DNA from: Bacillus swezeyi
Lineage (GTDB): Bacteria; Bacillota; Bacilli; Bacillales; Bacillaceae
DNA length: 64,000 nt
Assembly (NCBI RefSeq): GCF_001969815.1
Contig: NZ_MRBK01000004.1
Coordinates: forward strand, 496,001 to 560,000
Direction of reading: 5' to 3'
Shown here: positions 36,940 to 47,278 of the stretch, piece by piece
Layout of the letters: every line of letters starts with the position of its first letter
How positions within the stretch are numbered: position 1 is the stretch's first letter
Made by a program: the position numbers and the translations under genes
The notes under the pieces: generated by a model
Databases searched by the model: none
What the model was told of the DNA's origin: nothing
The model's input: only the letters and a program-made list of their open reading frames with translations

Positions 36940-37832
36940 AAAAGACAGAAGAAGCAAACGAAAAAAGCAGAGCACTTGATGAAATGAACGCGTTGGATAT
37001 CGTCACCTTGATGAATGAGGAAGATCATACGGTTTCGCGTGCCATTACACCTTGCCTTCCCCTGATTGCCTGTGCCGCTGATACGATTGTCAGCCGCCTT
37101 GAGAAAGGCGGCAGAGTGTTTACAGCCGGAGCCGGCACAAGCGGCAGAATAGCTGTCCTTGACGCCGCCGAACTGCCGCCTACTTTCTCCATTGACGAAA
37201 ATCAGTGGGTCGGCCTTATGGCGGGCGGATATGAAGCAATGTGGAAACCGCTTGAAGAAAATGAAGATGACCGGGAAAAAATCGTTTCCCAATTACAGGA
37301 ACACTCATTTTCAAAAGACGACGTGTTAATCGGCGTTACAGCGAGCGGTTCAACCCCTTATGTACTTGGGGCCTTATCCTATGCAAAACAGCTGGGAGCC
37401 GCTGCGGTATCGATCAGCTGCAATAAAGGAACAGAAGCAGCCAAGTTCAGCGACATTGCGATCGAGGTCCAGACTGGACCTGAAATTCTCCGCGGCTCAA
37501 CCCGCTTAAAAGCCGGCACCGCTCAAAAAATGATCCTTAATATGCTGTCTACCGCTGCAATGGTTCGGCTGGGCCATGTTTATCAAAACGAGATGGTAAA
37601 TATGAAATTGCTCAATCAAAAGCTGTCCAGCCGGGCCGTCAGCATATTAATGAATACAACCGGCCTATCACAGGATGAAGCATCACACGTTTTAAAAGAA
37701 AGCCGCTATAACATCAAAGCAGCGATTTTTATGGTGCTGACAAACGGAACATTGGAAGATGCCAGCCGCTGTTTATCCCATGAAAATGGACATTTAAAAA
37801 AAGCGATTCAATATTATCGAAAGGGGTTTTAA
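36936..37832 (+). CDS. murQ: N-acetylmuramic acid 6-phosphate etherase
   Basis: Cleaves the lactyl ether of MurNAc-6-phosphate to give GlcNAc-6-phosphate and D-lactate. 298 residues. SIS domain: FTAGAGTSGRIAVLDAAELP, the conserved TFS, GVTASGSTPYVLGAL and the catalytic segment GPEILRGSTRLKAGTAQK. Start overlaps the nagR stop (ATGA) with GAGGAAAG upstream. Its product feeds directly into NagA, the first enzyme of the same operon. In B. subtilis murQ lies in a different cluster. Confidence 0.96.
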   Translation: MKKTEEANEKSRALDEMNALDIVTLMNEEDHTVSRAITPCLPLIACAADTIVSRLEKGGRVFTAGAGTSGRIAVLDAAELPPTFSIDENQWVGLMAGGYEAMWKPLEENEDDREKIVSQLQEHSFSKDDVLIGVTASGSTPYVLGALSYAKQLGAAAVSISCNKGTEAAKFSDIAIEVQTGPEILRGSTRLKAGTAQKMILNMLSTAAMVRLGHVYQNEMVNMKLLNQKLSSRAVSILMNTTGLSQDEASHVLKESRYNIKAAIFMVLTNGTLEDASRCLSHENGHLKKAIQYYRKGF

Positions 37833-37834
37833 TG

Positions 37835-39214
37835 ATGTTGGGATTTCTTCAAAATATCGGCCGCGCGCTGATGCTGCCGATCGCCGTTCTTCCTGCCGCG
37901 GGACTGCTGCTCGCCTTGGGAAGGGAAGATTTATTTAACATTCCGTTTATCGCCGCTTCAGGACAGTCGATTCTTGATCAATTGCCGATCATCTTTGCGA
38001 TAGGCGTTGCCATCGGCTTATCAAAGGATGGCCACGGCGCCGCCGCACTGTCTGGAGCCATCGGTTATTTTGTATTAACGGGCGGCCTTGCAGCTATAAA
38101 CACAGATCTTAATATGGGGGTTCTCGGCGGAATTATCTCAGGTGTCGTCGCCGCGCTTATGTATAACCGCTTTAAAGATGCAAAGCTGCCGGATTGGCTC
38201 GGATTCTTTGGCGGAAAACGCAGCGTTCCGATTATGACAGCCTTTACTTCTATTATTCTCGCAGGGATTTTCGGGTTTGTCTGGATATATGCACAGCAAG
38301 CAATCGATGCCGTCGGCAGCTGGATCATTCAAGCCGGGGCTTTAGGAGTCGGAATATTCGGTCTTTTAAACAGGCTCCTTCTTCCGCTTGGCCTCCATCA
38401 CATTTTAAACAACATGGTTTGGATGGTCTTTGGGGAATTTGCCGGCAAAACGGGTGATATGAACCGATTTTTCGCCGGAGACCCGAGTGCAGGCGCCTTT
38501 ATGACAGGGTTCTTCCCGATCATGATGTTCGGTCTGCCCGCGGCATGTTTCGCGATCATTGCCGCTGCGAAAAAACACCGCCGCAAAGCAACAGCCGGTT
38601 TATTGATCGGACTCGCGTTCACCTCATTTTTAACGGGTATTACGGAACCGATTGAGTTTACATTCATGTTCCTGTCGCCGCTGCTTTTCGGGATTCACGC
38701 CCTGTTAACCGCAAGTGCCATGACTGTAACCAATATGCTCGGCATCCATCACGGCTTTACCTTTTCAGCGGGAACGATTGACTATCTCTTAAACTTTGGA
38801 ATCGCCACTAAACCGCTGCTCTTGCTGCCGGTCGGACTTGTATACGGTATCATCTATTTCATTATCTTTTACTTCTTGATCACGAAGCTGAATTTGAAAA
38901 CGCCGGGACGGGAAGATGAAGAAGAACAGGAAAATGTGCCAGAACCAGTCAGCACAGCATCGGGTTCTTCCAAATACGAAGCGCTTGCGGTTCAATATCT
39001 TGATGCGCTAGGCGGAACAGAAAACATCGAAACGCTGAACAACTGTGTCACCCGTCTCCGCCTCAAAATCTATGATGCAGCCAAACTGGATGAAAAAGCG
39101 CTGAAAGCCATGGGAGCGAAAGGTATCGTGAAGCTCAACCAGCATGAGGTCCAGGTCATCGTCGGTACAGACGTCGAATTTTTGGCAAATGAAATGCGAA
39201 AACATACGGAATAA
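37835..39214 (+). CDS. nagP: PTS EIICB for N-acetylglucosamine (NagP/PtsG type)
   Basis: 459 residues with order IIC-IIB. Membrane IIC domain: ALMLPIAVLPAAGLLLALG, LHHILNNMVWMVFGEFAG, and substrate-site GITEPIEFTFMFLSP. The C-terminal IIB domain carries the phosphocysteine in LNNCVTRLRLKI. It resembles NagP more than the BC-ordered MurP, so GlcNAc is the likely substrate; MurNAc uptake is not excluded given the linked murQ. There is no EIIA domain, so EIIA must come in trans. ATG 37835 has AAAGGGG eight bases upstream. Confidence 0.9.
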   Translation: MLGFLQNIGRALMLPIAVLPAAGLLLALGREDLFNIPFIAASGQSILDQLPIIFAIGVAIGLSKDGHGAAALSGAIGYFVLTGGLAAINTDLNMGVLGGIISGVVAALMYNRFKDAKLPDWLGFFGGKRSVPIMTAFTSIILAGIFGFVWIYAQQAIDAVGSWIIQAGALGVGIFGLLNRLLLPLGLHHILNNMVWMVFGEFAGKTGDMNRFFAGDPSAGAFMTGFFPIMMFGLPAACFAIIAAAKKHRRKATAGLLIGLAFTSFLTGITEPIEFTFMFLSPLLFGIHALLTASAMTVTNMLGIHHGFTFSAGTIDYLLNFGIATKPLLLLPVGLVYGIIYFIIFYFLITKLNLKTPGREDEEEQENVPEPVSTASGSSKYEALAVQYLDALGGTENIETLNNCVTRLRLKIYDAAKLDEKALKAMGAKGIVKLNQHEVQVIVGTDVEFLANEMRKHTE

Positions 39215-39221
39215 AAGATAA

Positions 39222-39246
39222 GCCCCTTCTATTTTATAGAAGGGGC
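39222..39246. terminator. Bidirectional terminator between nagP and rplI
   Basis: GCCCCTTCTA / TAGAAGGGGC, perfect 10-bp stem with a 5-base loop. On the minus strand TTATCTTTT follows, so it mainly serves rplI. Confidence 0.88.
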
Positions 39247-39255
39247 ATTCGGCAT

Positions 39256-39705
39256 TTATGATTGCTCTTTCACATGCACTTTCAGTGTCGCCTGCACGTC
39301 CTGGTGGAGCTTAACCGGAACATTTGTATATCCTAAAGAACGAATCGCATCATTTAGTTCAATTTTGCGTTTGTCGACTTTTAATTGATGGGCTTTTTGG
39401 AGCGCATCGGCAATTTGCTTGCTTGTGACAGAGCCGAATAGACGGCCGCCTTCCCCGGATTTAGCAGAAAGCTCAACCGTAATCGTTTCAAGCGTTTTTT
39501 TCAGCTCCTGCGCCTGCTTCAGTTCTTCGGCCGCTTCTTTTTTCTCTTTATTCTTCTGGCCTTCAAGCGCGCTGATATTGGCGGATGTCGCTTCAACAGC
39601 AAGACCTTTTTTGATCAGAAAGTTATGCGCGTATCCATCCGCTACATTTTTAACCTCGCCTTTTTTCCCTTTGCCTTTAACATCCTGTAAGAAAATTACC
39701 TTCAT
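39256..39705 (-). CDS. rplI: 50S ribosomal protein L9
   Basis: 149 residues. [20 protein letters not shown] at the start is the L9 signature, a long Lys/Glu/Ala helix lies in the middle, and the C-terminal rRNA-binding domain follows. It overlaps gdpP by four bases at its start. Confidence 0.98.
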   Translation of the reverse strand: MKVIFLQDVKGKGKKGEVKNVADGYAHNFLIKKGLAVEATSANISALEGQKNKEKKEAAEELKQAQELKKTLETITVELSAKSGEGGRLFGSVTSKQIADALQKAHQLKVDKRKIELNDAIRSLGYTNVPVKLHQDVQATLKVHVKEQS

Positions 39706-41684
39706 TTTTGAATGCCTCCTTCAAAATACTCGTCAATCGCTTCTTTCAGACGGCTGAGCGTTTCCTCAACAGATAGATCTGTCAGCTGTGTGGCCGCATT
39801 TGTTAAATGCCCTCCGCCTTCAAGAGTCTCCATGATGATTTGAACGTTCACTTCGCCAAGCGATCTCGCACTGATGCATACCGTGCTGTCATCCCTTCTC
39901 GCCACTGCGAAAGAAGCTTCAACCTCGCTCATGGACAAAAGAGAATCCGCTGCTTGTGCAATAATGACCTGGTCAAAGTATTCGTCCGCCTCACCGCTCG
40001 GCAGAGAAGCGATGACGATGCCATTTTTATAAAAAGATGTATGCTGAATGAGCCTCGCTCTTTTAATATAATGATCGGCTGTTTCCTTTAGAAACTTTTG
40101 CACCAATACGGTGTCCGCACCCTTTGCACGCAAGTATGACGCCGCATCAAACGTACGGGAACCGGTGCGAAGCGAGAAGCTTTTTGTATCGACGATAATT
40201 CCCGCTAAAAGTGCGGTTGCTTCGATCATATTGATTTTCAAGCGTTTCGGCTGGTATTCAAGCAGCTCTGTCACAAGCTCTGCCGTAGATGAAGCATACG
40301 GCTCCATATAGACAAGCAGCGGATCTTTGATAAACTCTTCCCCTCTTCTATGATGATCGATCACGACGACATTTTCAATTTTATTGACCAGCCTTTCTTC
40401 GATAACAAAGGAAGGCTTATGTGTATCGACAATCACAAGAAGCGTATCATCTTTTGCGATGTCCATCGCTTCTTCCGGTGTAATAAAACGGGACCACAGG
40501 TCTTCATATTTTTTGATTTCCCCGATCAACCGCTGAACGCTGGCCCCAATCTGATTGGAGTCAATGACGACAAAACCGTCTTTGCCATTCGCCTGCGCAA
40601 CTTTTAAAATTCCGATGGCTGAACCGATGGAGTCCATATCGGGAAACTTATGCCCCATGATGATGACATTGCTGCTTTCAGAAACAATTTCTTTCAAAGC
40701 ATGTGAAATGACCCGGGCTCTGACGCGCGTCCGTTTTTCCATCGGATTTGTCTTTCCGCCGTAAAATTTCACTTTTCCGTTCGGCTGCTTGATCGCCACC
40801 TGATCTCCTCCTCGCCCGAGTGCGAGATCAAGGCTGGATTGCGCAAGATCGCCAAGCTCTTTCAATGAGGCAACAGATGCTCCAATCCCGATGCTTAGCG
40901 TAAGTGAAATCGTATGCACGGACGTTTTTTCGCGAACCTCATCAAGGACTGAAAATTTCGATGCTTCCAGTTCGCTTAAAATATGCTCATTCAAAACACC
41001 GATAAACCGCTCGGAAGAAACCCGCTTCAAGAAGATTCCGTACTGCTGGGCCCATTGATTAAGAAGTGATGTCACTTCGCTGTTCATCGTGCTTCTTGTC
41101 TGATCATCAAGCCCTTGTGTCACATCGTCATAATTATCGAGAAATATGTAGGCGAGAACCGTTCTTTCATTTTCATATTGCTTTTCAATCTGTGTTTGCT
41201 CTGTGACATCAAAGAAATACAGCAGTTTTTCTTCTCTTTTAATGACCACGTTAAATTTCCGGTCATTTAACGTAATCGTTTCTGTGTCCACTTCCTGCTT
41301 AATCAAAGGGACAACAGATTCACAAGTATCGTAAAGCGACCGGCCGACAAGCGTATTTTCGCTAAAGCATGACGCCATAAACGGATTTGCCCACTCTATA
41401 TAGAATTGATCATTAAACAGCATAATCCCGATCGGCATTTCGAGCAGCGCTTCTTCTCCCACTTTCTTAAGCCGGTAAGACAAAGTCGATATATAATCGT
41501 CCAGCTCTTTTCTGATTTGAGAGTCCGCACGCTTTAAAAAGAATAAAATGACGCCGAGAATCACTACGCCGGCCGCTCCTGCCACCCAATTAAAATAGAT
41601 GTTGATGAGGACAGAAATGATTGTGACGACAATTAAAGAATAAATGGGATATCGAAATAACGGCTTTTCATAAAAACTTGGCAC
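39702..41684 (-). CDS. gdpP: Cyclic-di-AMP phosphodiesterase GdpP (YybT)
   Basis: 660 residues. Two N-terminal membrane helices (about 12-55), a PAS-like domain, a degenerate GGDEF domain and a DHH-DHHA1 phosphodiesterase domain. Visible DHH motifs are [23 protein letters not shown] and [12 protein letters not shown]; the DHHA1 end has [12 protein letters not shown]. It degrades the essential second messenger c-di-AMP and so affects wall stress, potassium and beta-lactam tolerance. Operon yybS-gdpP-rplI. Confidence 0.97.
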   Translation of the reverse strand: MPSFYEKPLFRYPIYSLIVVTIISVLINIYFNWVAGAAGVVILGVILFFLKRADSQIRKELDDYISTLSYRLKKVGEEALLEMPIGIMLFNDQFYIEWANPFMASCFSENTLVGRSLYDTCESVVPLIKQEVDTETITLNDRKFNVVIKREEKLLYFFDVTEQTQIEKQYENERTVLAYIFLDNYDDVTQGLDDQTRSTMNSEVTSLLNQWAQQYGIFLKRVSSERFIGVLNEHILSELEASKFSVLDEVREKTSVHTISLTLSIGIGASVASLKELGDLAQSSLDLALGRGGDQVAIKQPNGKVKFYGGKTNPMEKRTRVRARVISHALKEIVSESSNVIIMGHKFPDMDSIGSAIGILKVAQANGKDGFVVIDSNQIGASVQRLIGEIKKYEDLWSRFITPEEAMDIAKDDTLLVIVDTHKPSFVIEERLVNKIENVVVIDHHRRGEEFIKDPLLVYMEPYASSTAELVTELLEYQPKRLKINMIEATALLAGIIVDTKSFSLRTGSRTFDAASYLRAKGADTVLVQKFLKETADHYIKRARLIQHTSFYKNGIVIASLPSGEADEYFDQVIIAQAADSLLSMSEVEASFAVARRDDSTVCISARSLGEVNVQIIMETLEGGGHLTNAATQLTDLSVEETLSRLKEAIDEYFEGGIQK

Positions 41685-41720
41685 TCAAATCAACTCCTCA
41701 CCATTGGAGAGAACATCATC

Positions 41721-42653
41721 TTACGATTTTTTTACTTTCTCTCTTAAGTTAAAACCTATGTCAATTATACCCAAGATACGAACAAGGAACAGCAAGGGCG
41801 AAAGAAGTCCAATAATCAAAAAAAGAACCGGCAGGACCGTTGGCATCTTCTTCGCGTGACAGAAATAAAACACAAATGAAAAACCTTGGATGGCCAGGAT
41901 GAATCCCATAATCATACTCGCATTTAAAATAATGGAGTAAAACACGCTACCCTCTTCAGAAGGAGCAAGCGAGAGAACAATCGTCAGCAAGTAGAACCAG
42001 ATGATGCTTTGCGGAAACCTCAGCTCCCTAAACGGCTTTAAAGACGGTATTTGCACAGCAGTACGCCGAAGGATCGGCTTTGCAATGAGATGGTTCAAAA
42101 AAGCGGCAATGCCGGACATCATCACAATCACCATCGGATATAAATATTGTATCTGCTTTAACTGTTCTTTCATCTGTTCCAGCTGTTTTGCCGTCTCTTT
42201 ATCATTTCCAAACTGTTTTAAACTTGATTCAAAGATTTTGAATGTTTCATTATATGTTTGATTGGCTGTTTCTATTAAGTTTAACCCAAAAAATTGAATG
42301 CTAATGAAAAGCAGCAGCACCATTGAAACCATGTATGTAACAGCTGCTGAAGCAATCGCATGCACAGGCTCTTTTTTCCTGTAGTGATAGCCCATGATAA
42401 CCCCGGCCGCACTGACGGAAAAAGCCAGCATCATCCCGCTCAAGGAACCGACAATCAATGAAACGGGCACACTCACCAGCCCCATCAAAAGCCCGGGCTT
42501 TACTCCATGTCTGATCGTTTGCATCATAACAGGCAAAGGCAAAGTAAATAAGAGAAACGTTCCGATTAAAGGGATATAGAGGCTTACCATCATTAAAACG
42601 GCAAATAGACTGATCAATATAGCGCCTTCTACCAAAGCTCTTGTTTGTTTCAC
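41721..42653 (-). CDS. yybS: DUF2232 membrane protein YybS
   Basis: 310 residues, about eight membrane helices, DUF2232 family. It starts at GTG 42653 with AGGTGA upstream, giving the B. subtilis-like length. The longer frame to 42698 would run through a terminator hairpin. It is co-transcribed with gdpP. Function unknown. Confidence 0.88.
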   Translation of the reverse strand: MKQTRALVEGAILISLFAVLMMVSLYIPLIGTFLLFTLPLPVMMQTIRHGVKPGLLMGLVSVPVSLIVGSLSGMMLAFSVSAAGVIMGYHYRKKEPVHAIASAAVTYMVSMVLLLFISIQFFGLNLIETANQTYNETFKIFESSLKQFGNDKETAKQLEQMKEQLKQIQYLYPMVIVMMSGIAAFLNHLIAKPILRRTAVQIPSLKPFRELRFPQSIIWFYLLTIVLSLAPSEEGSVFYSIILNASMIMGFILAIQGFSFVFYFCHAKKMPTVLPVLFLIIGLLSPLLFLVRILGIIDIGFNLREKVKKS

Positions 42654-42684
42654 TTGTTCACCTCGTATTTTTTTTTCATGAATC

Positions 42685-42715
42685 AAAAAGAGCAGCATAA
42701 ACGACTGCTCTTTTT
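42685..42715. terminator. Bidirectional terminator upstream of yybS
   Basis: AAAAAGAGCAG / CTGCTCTTTTT, 11-bp stem with a 9-base loop and A/T runs on both sides. It can end transcripts coming from the right on the minus strand. Confidence 0.88.
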
Positions 42716-42861
42716 TAACGTCGCAATTTTCGTTTTCAATAAGACGATAACATGAGCAGGTGCACGCCCTTCTCTCATTGTTTCTTTATTTTAACATAAG
42801 GTCAAATCTTAAGTAAAACGATTGCAGGACATGAGAATTCGGCCTCCAGAACTCCCTTTTA

Positions 42862-42877
42862 TGTTCCATGTGAAACA
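42862..42877. other. parS-like Spo0J binding site
   Basis: TGTTCCATGTGAAACA matches parS (TGTTCCACGTGAAACA) at 15 of 16 positions. It is intergenic, downstream of the small membrane protein gene. Confidence 0.7.
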
Positions 42878-42886
42878 TTCTCTGGA

Positions 42887-43033
42887 TCAATCTAAAAATC
42901 CGGATTTATCTTTATTTTTTTGTCTCGCTTTTCTGATCAATAAAACGATGATTAAAATCATGATCAGCGCCGTGATTCGAAGCCCGCCGCTTAAAAATAA
43001 AAAAAAGTCCTTCAAAATATCCAACACCTTCAT
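42887..43033 (-). CDS. Small single-pass membrane protein, 48 residues
   Basis: MKVLDILKDFFLFLSGGLRI is followed by TALIMILIIVLLIRKARQKN, then a charged tail KDKSGFLD. This is one hydrophobic helix with positive residues after it. GGAGAGGTG lies directly before the ATG. It is too short for usual gene callers. No family recognised. Confidence 0.6.
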   Translation of the reverse strand: MKVLDILKDFFLFLSGGLRITALIMILIIVLLIRKARQKNKDKSGFLD

Positions 43034-43190
43034 CACCTCTCCATGTATATCCCTAAGCTGAAAACATGCTGTGGTATATGAATTCCCCTTTCAAAAACGG
43101 TCTAAAACGTCTCCTTTTGTTGAATCCGATTCACCGTTCAACTCATTTGGGCATATGTTATCCAAGATTAAACGATGAAGGAGAATGCAA

Positions 43191-43658
43191 ATGAATACGA
43201 CGAAAACATTGGCATGGCATGAAACAATGGAATTGCATGAATGATCGCGGCTCAATCTGTTGGATTGGGGAAGGTGAAGAAAAGCCTTAAAAAGATCAGC
43301 GCCCCCCAATCGAAACAGCTGTACAGCGTGTCAGCAAAATCGATGGAGCAGAATTTGAAAGAGCTTCTTCCTTTTTTGTCTAAAGCTCCGGTTTTTCAGC
43401 GGGAAGAAGAAAGAGCGGACCTCTATTTTGGTGCAGGAGATTTATTAGTCTTAGTGAAAACGACTATCCGAAATGATGCGATTGCTATTACAGAAACGGC
43501 AGAGAAGAGTGCTGGTTAAACAGATCAACACAGTCATTAAACTGCATGAACAAGTCTTTTATTATATGTATCAAAAGGGATTATACCCGGCGTACAATCT
43601 CGCTGAACTTTTAAAAGCAGACGCAATGCACGCGCAAAAAGCGATTTCGATGCGCTAA
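43191..43658 (+). pseudogene. cotF: Spore coat protein CotF-like, two frameshifts
   Basis: AAGGAG precedes an ATG that reads MNTTKTLAWHETMELHE and then a stop. Homology continues in another frame with IAAQSVGLGKVKKSL, then [34 protein letters not shown] and AITETAE. It then returns to the first frame with [20 protein letters not shown] and [15 protein letters not shown], ending KAISMR. This is the CotF coat-protein fold over its full length. The two shifts, near 43240 and 43505, cancel each other. Position next to yybS matches cotF in B. subtilis. Either a recent pseudogene or sequence errors. Confidence 0.85.
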
Positions 43659-43692
43659 AAAAAGCCAGCAAGGATATGATCCCCGCTGGCTT
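43656..43692 (-). terminator. Terminator of the first sulP-usp unit
   Basis: Minus-strand AAGCCAGC / GCTGGCTT stem with a 15-base loop and seven T, 15 bases past the usp stop. Confidence 0.85.
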
Positions 43693-43707
43693 CATCATGA
43701 TTTTCCT

Positions 43708-44127
43708 TTATTTCACGATCAAAACAGGACATGTCACTCTTTTCGCGACTTTATGGCTGACACTCCCCAGCACCATTTCCTGCAAAGTGTTCAGCCCCCT
43801 GCTGCCTATAATCACGATATCAACATCATGCTCATTTGCGTAAGCTGTAATCGTCGGACCCGGATCACCGTGTTTCATCGTCATTTTATAAGGAACGGCT
43901 GCATGTTTAAATTTGTTTTCAACCGCCAAGAGTCTGCTTCTTCTCTCACGTTCAAGTTTTGCGCGGCTTTCACTGTGCAGCACTTCATTTTTCGCTTTAT
44001 CATAATCTAATACATACATGATCTCGACAACCGCTTGATCTGAAAGAGAAGCCATACGGATCGCTTGATCAGCTGCTCTTTCTGAATGCTTGGAGCCATC
44101 CGCAGCCAACAGAATATTTTTATACAC
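43708..44127 (-). CDS. Universal stress protein, UspA family (copy 1)
   Basis: 139 residues. NILLAADGSKHSERAADQAI at the start, and the ATP-binding pattern GSRG-x9-GS in GSRGLNTLQEMVLGSVSHKV, so an ATP-binding type Usp. It lies 17 bases downstream of a SulP transporter gene and is probably co-transcribed. The pair is duplicated at 49224-51127. Confidence 0.92.
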   Translation of the reverse strand: MYKNILLAADGSKHSERAADQAIRMASLSDQAVVEIMYVLDYDKAKNEVLHSESRAKLERERRSRLLAVENKFKHAAVPYKMTMKHGDPGPTITAYANEHDVDIVIIGSRGLNTLQEMVLGSVSHKVAKRVTCPVLIVK

Positions 44128-44144
44128 CCTTCATCACCCGTTTC

Positions 44145-45611
44145 TTAGTGATTTGATACTGAACGATGAGGCTGATCATAAGTTGCTAATTTTTCGACTA
44201 ACCGCCAGCTTGATTCATTCAAGCCTATCAATTCAACGTCAGTCCCCTGATCTTTATACTTCAAAACGACTTTATCAATTGCCGCCACAGCGGAATCATC
44301 CCAAATATGGGCTTCTGAAAAATCAAGGACAACTTTTTTCGCATTTGAATCGGCATGAAAGGACTTTACAAAATCCTGGACCGATGCAAAGAATATCTGT
44401 CCTTTGATCGTGTACTTCATTTCATTTCCCGCTGATGTCTGCTCAATTTTCACTTTGGAAATTTTCGACACAAAGAAGATCGCGCTTAAAATAACACCCG
44501 CAAATACCCCTTTGGACAAATCATGTGTAGCCACGACTGTAATAACGGTCACCAGCATGACAATAGAATCAGTGAGCGGCACCTTCGTCAACATCTTAAA
44601 TGAAGACCAATCAAAAGTTCCGATCGATACCATAATCATGACACCTGCCAAAGCAGCCATCGGTATTTGGACGACCCAATCTCCCAGCACCAGGATTAAA
44701 AACATTAAGAAGACTCCGGCCACAAAAGTGGACAAGCGGCCTCTTCCGCCCGATTTCACATTGATCACGGACTGGCCGATCATAGCACATCCAGCCATGC
44801 CTCCGAAAAACCCAGCCACGATGTTGGCTATCCCCTGCCCGCGGCTTTCTTTATTTTTATCGCTTTCCGTATCTGTCATATCATCGACAATAGAAGATGT
44901 TAATAATGATTCCAACAAACCGACAATAGATAGCGCAAAAGCGGTTGGGAAGATGATCGACAATGTCTCAAAATTGAAAGGAATATTTGGGATCATAAAA
45001 GCAGGCAGTGATTGCTTTATTTCTCCCAAATCCCCGACAGTGCGCAGATCAAAATGGCTGAAAATAGCAAATACAGTCATTGCAATAATCGCAACTAAAG
45101 CAGACGGAACAGCTTTTGTAAAACGGGGGAGAATATAAATAATCAACAATGTAATACCGACCGCAACATACGTCATATTAGACACGCCAACAAAATGAGG
45201 AACCTGGGCCATAAAGATTAAAATGGCCAGCGCATTTACGAAACCTACCATAACCGAACGCGGAATAAATTTCATAAAGCGCGCAATTTTCAGCACCCCA
45301 AATATCAATTGGATGATTCCTGTTAAGATCGTAGCTGCAAATAAATATTCGATCCCATAATCCCTAACCAAAGTGCCCATCAAGAGAGCCATCGCTCCAG
45401 TTGCAGCCGAAATCATCGCCGGCCGGCCTCCTGTAAACGAGATCACGACGGCAATACAAAATGACGCGTACAAGCCAACCATCGGGTCGACGCCCGCAAT
45501 AATGGAAAACGCAATGGCTTCGGGAATGAGAGCTAGCGCTACGACGATACCCGAAAGGATATCTCCCCGCACATTTGAAAACCATTCACTATTTAATTGT
45601 TTGACATTCAA
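44145..45611 (-). CDS. SulP/SLC26 anion transporter with STAS domain (copy 1)
   Basis: 488 residues. Membrane domain with [40 protein letters not shown], and a C-terminal cytoplasmic STAS domain (about 390-475) containing [14 protein letters not shown]. The family moves sulfate, bicarbonate or dicarboxylates; bicarbonate uptake is a reasonable guess but unproven. Several internal blocks are nearly identical at DNA level to the second copy. A dyad shared with copy 2 lies 30 bases before the start. Confidence 0.92.
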   Translation of the reverse strand: MNVKQLNSEWFSNVRGDILSGIVVALALIPEAIAFSIIAGVDPMVGLYASFCIAVVISFTGGRPAMISAATGAMALLMGTLVRDYGIEYLFAATILTGIIQLIFGVLKIARFMKFIPRSVMVGFVNALAILIFMAQVPHFVGVSNMTYVAVGITLLIIYILPRFTKAVPSALVAIIAMTVFAIFSHFDLRTVGDLGEIKQSLPAFMIPNIPFNFETLSIIFPTAFALSIVGLLESLLTSSIVDDMTDTESDKNKESRGQGIANIVAGFFGGMAGCAMIGQSVINVKSGGRGRLSTFVAGVFLMFLILVLGDWVVQIPMAALAGVMIMVSIGTFDWSSFKMLTKVPLTDSIVMLVTVITVVATHDLSKGVFAGVILSAIFFVSKISKVKIEQTSAGNEMKYTIKGQIFFASVQDFVKSFHADSNAKKVVLDFSEAHIWDDSAVAAIDKVVLKYKDQGTDVELIGLNESSWRLVEKLATYDQPHRSVSNH

Positions 45612-45640
45612 AGAATCGACACCTCTTTTATCATGATTTG

Positions 45641-45659
45641 CTTCTAACTCTCATAGAAG
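45641..45659. promoter_or_regulatory. Shared dyad upstream of sulP copy 1
   Basis: CTTCTA-ACTCTCA-TAGAAG, identical over 19 bases (plus two flanking C) to the sequence before sulP copy 2. Perfect 6-bp arms, 7-base centre. Likely a common regulatory site or 5' leader hairpin. Confidence 0.6.
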
Positions 45660-45826
45660 CCAAACTGTTTTTAACATGTTTCACTTTAGCAAACCTGTAT
45701 ACAATTGTCTATAAGGTTTTTTTGCCACTTCAGTTTACCGGAAAGAACCCCGTGGAAATGAACACAAGAAAGAGAGAATGTAATTTCAGAAAAGAGTCCA
45801 ATCTAAGGAAAAGAGGAGGCTTCAAC

Positions 45827-47125
45827 ATGGCAGAAGAGCTGGAAAAACGGCCCGGGCATACGAGATGGTATATTTCATCCTTATTAAGCAGCATGATCAT
45901 TTTAAATTACTTTGACCGTGTTGCCATTTCCGTCGCAGCTCCTGCGATCCAGAATTCCTTCCAATTGACGGCAACACAATTAGGCATTGTCTTTTCAATC
46001 TATACCTACTCCTATACGCTGATGCAGATTCCGGTCGGCAGTCTGCTGGACAGATTCGGCGTCGCCTGGGTCACAAGAATCGGGATGACCATCTGGAGTT
46101 TTTTAACCATCATATTAGCTTTTCTACAAGGAATACTGCTTTTATATATCGTTCGTTTTTTGATCGGTCTGACAAGCGCATCTGCTTTTCCGGCCGCTTC
46201 CAAAGCTACGGCATTATGGTTTCCGCCAAATGAACGCGGCCTTGCCAACTCGCTGTTTGATTCAGCCGCAAAATTCGCAAATGTCATCGGTGCACCCCTC
46301 GTTGCATTTCTGGTCACGACATTTGACTGGCGTGCCGCTTTTTTAACGATCGGCATCATCAATGTGTTATTTACGATTTTTTTCTGGCGGTACTATGAGC
46401 AGCCTGATCGGCATAAACGAATTTCAAAGGAAGAACTACATTATATTCAAAAGCGCAATGCCGTTTCCGGTGAAGACATATCAGAGCGCACAATGACCGC
46501 TCTGAAAGCGATGCTGACAAATCGAAAAGCATGGGGGCTGATGATCGGTTTCACGGGCTACGGCTATACATTCAACCTGCTGTTAACATGGCTTCCTACA
46601 TTTTTTAAAGAAACCTATGGAATGGATATCATGTCCTCAGGATTATTTACAGCCGTTCCTTGGCTGATTTCGACGATTTCCGGAATCATTGTCGGCGGAT
46701 GGCTTGTCGATTTCTTAATTAAGAAGGGACATTCAAATACGAAAGTATATCAGACGATTATCATCATCGGCATGAGTTTGGGGTTTACTTTTTTAGGCGC
46801 CATTTTAACGCACAATATCATCATTGCGATCATCTGTATTTCCGTCGGTTTGGCCGGAATTTCCGCGACGGCGCCTGTCGGCTGGTCCATCTCGGCCGAC
46901 ATTGCACCGGCAGGCTCACTCTCGCTTCTCAGTTCAATGGTCAATCTGGCGAATAACTTATTCGGCGGCATTATCGCGGTTTCACTAACTGGATATTTGG
47001 TGGATATGACGGGTTCGTTTACCCTCAGTTTTTTAGTGGCAGGTGTAGTATTATTGCTGGGGCTGGTGTTTTACCTTTTTGTCCTCGGGGATATAGAGCG
47101 GATTCAGATTGCGAAACATGAATAA
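45827..47125 (+). CDS. yybO: MFS transporter YybO (anion:cation/hexuronate-like family)
   Basis: 432 residues, 12 TM. ILNYFDRVAISVAAPAIQ in helix 1, GSLLDRFGVAWVTRIGM in the A-motif loop, and FPAASKATALWFPPNERGLA are typical of the ACS/hexuronate branch, and the sequence closely resembles B. subtilis YybO. ATG 45827 follows GAGGAGG. An upstream in-frame extension of 63 residues lacks a ribosome-binding site and is not coding-like. Substrate unknown. Confidence 0.88.
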   Translation: MAEELEKRPGHTRWYISSLLSSMIILNYFDRVAISVAAPAIQNSFQLTATQLGIVFSIYTYSYTLMQIPVGSLLDRFGVAWVTRIGMTIWSFLTIILAFLQGILLLYIVRFLIGLTSASAFPAASKATALWFPPNERGLANSLFDSAAKFANVIGAPLVAFLVTTFDWRAAFLTIGIINVLFTIFFWRYYEQPDRHKRISKEELHYIQKRNAVSGEDISERTMTALKAMLTNRKAWGLMIGFTGYGYTFNLLLTWLPTFFKETYGMDIMSSGLFTAVPWLISTISGIIVGGWLVDFLIKKGHSNTKVYQTIIIIGMSLGFTFLGAILTHNIIIAIICISVGLAGISATAPVGWSISADIAPAGSLSLLSSMVNLANNLFGGIIAVSLTGYLVDMTGSFTLSFLVAGVVLLLGLVFYLFVLGDIERIQIAKHE

Positions 47126-47278
47126 AGTGCTGTTATGACGGCTCTCCAGTTTTCCAAAGACTTTACACACTCTCAAGATCAGTGTGAAGTCCTGGCCTTA
47201 AGCAAACTTGTGCCTGACAGGCGACGGCGTGATTAGGAAAGCAGAAAGAAGAAAAGCAGCCTAGAAATACCTTAATAG

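Noticed and set aside
44404..45138. 244-codon plus-strand ORF opposite sulP copy 1
   Set aside because: Antisense shadow of a membrane-protein gene; a similar shadow appears opposite copy 2, broken into pieces.
45638..45826. 63-residue N-terminal extension of YybO
   Set aside because: No ribosome-binding site, not similar to YybO, and it covers the sulP control region; the start at 45827 has GAGGAGG.
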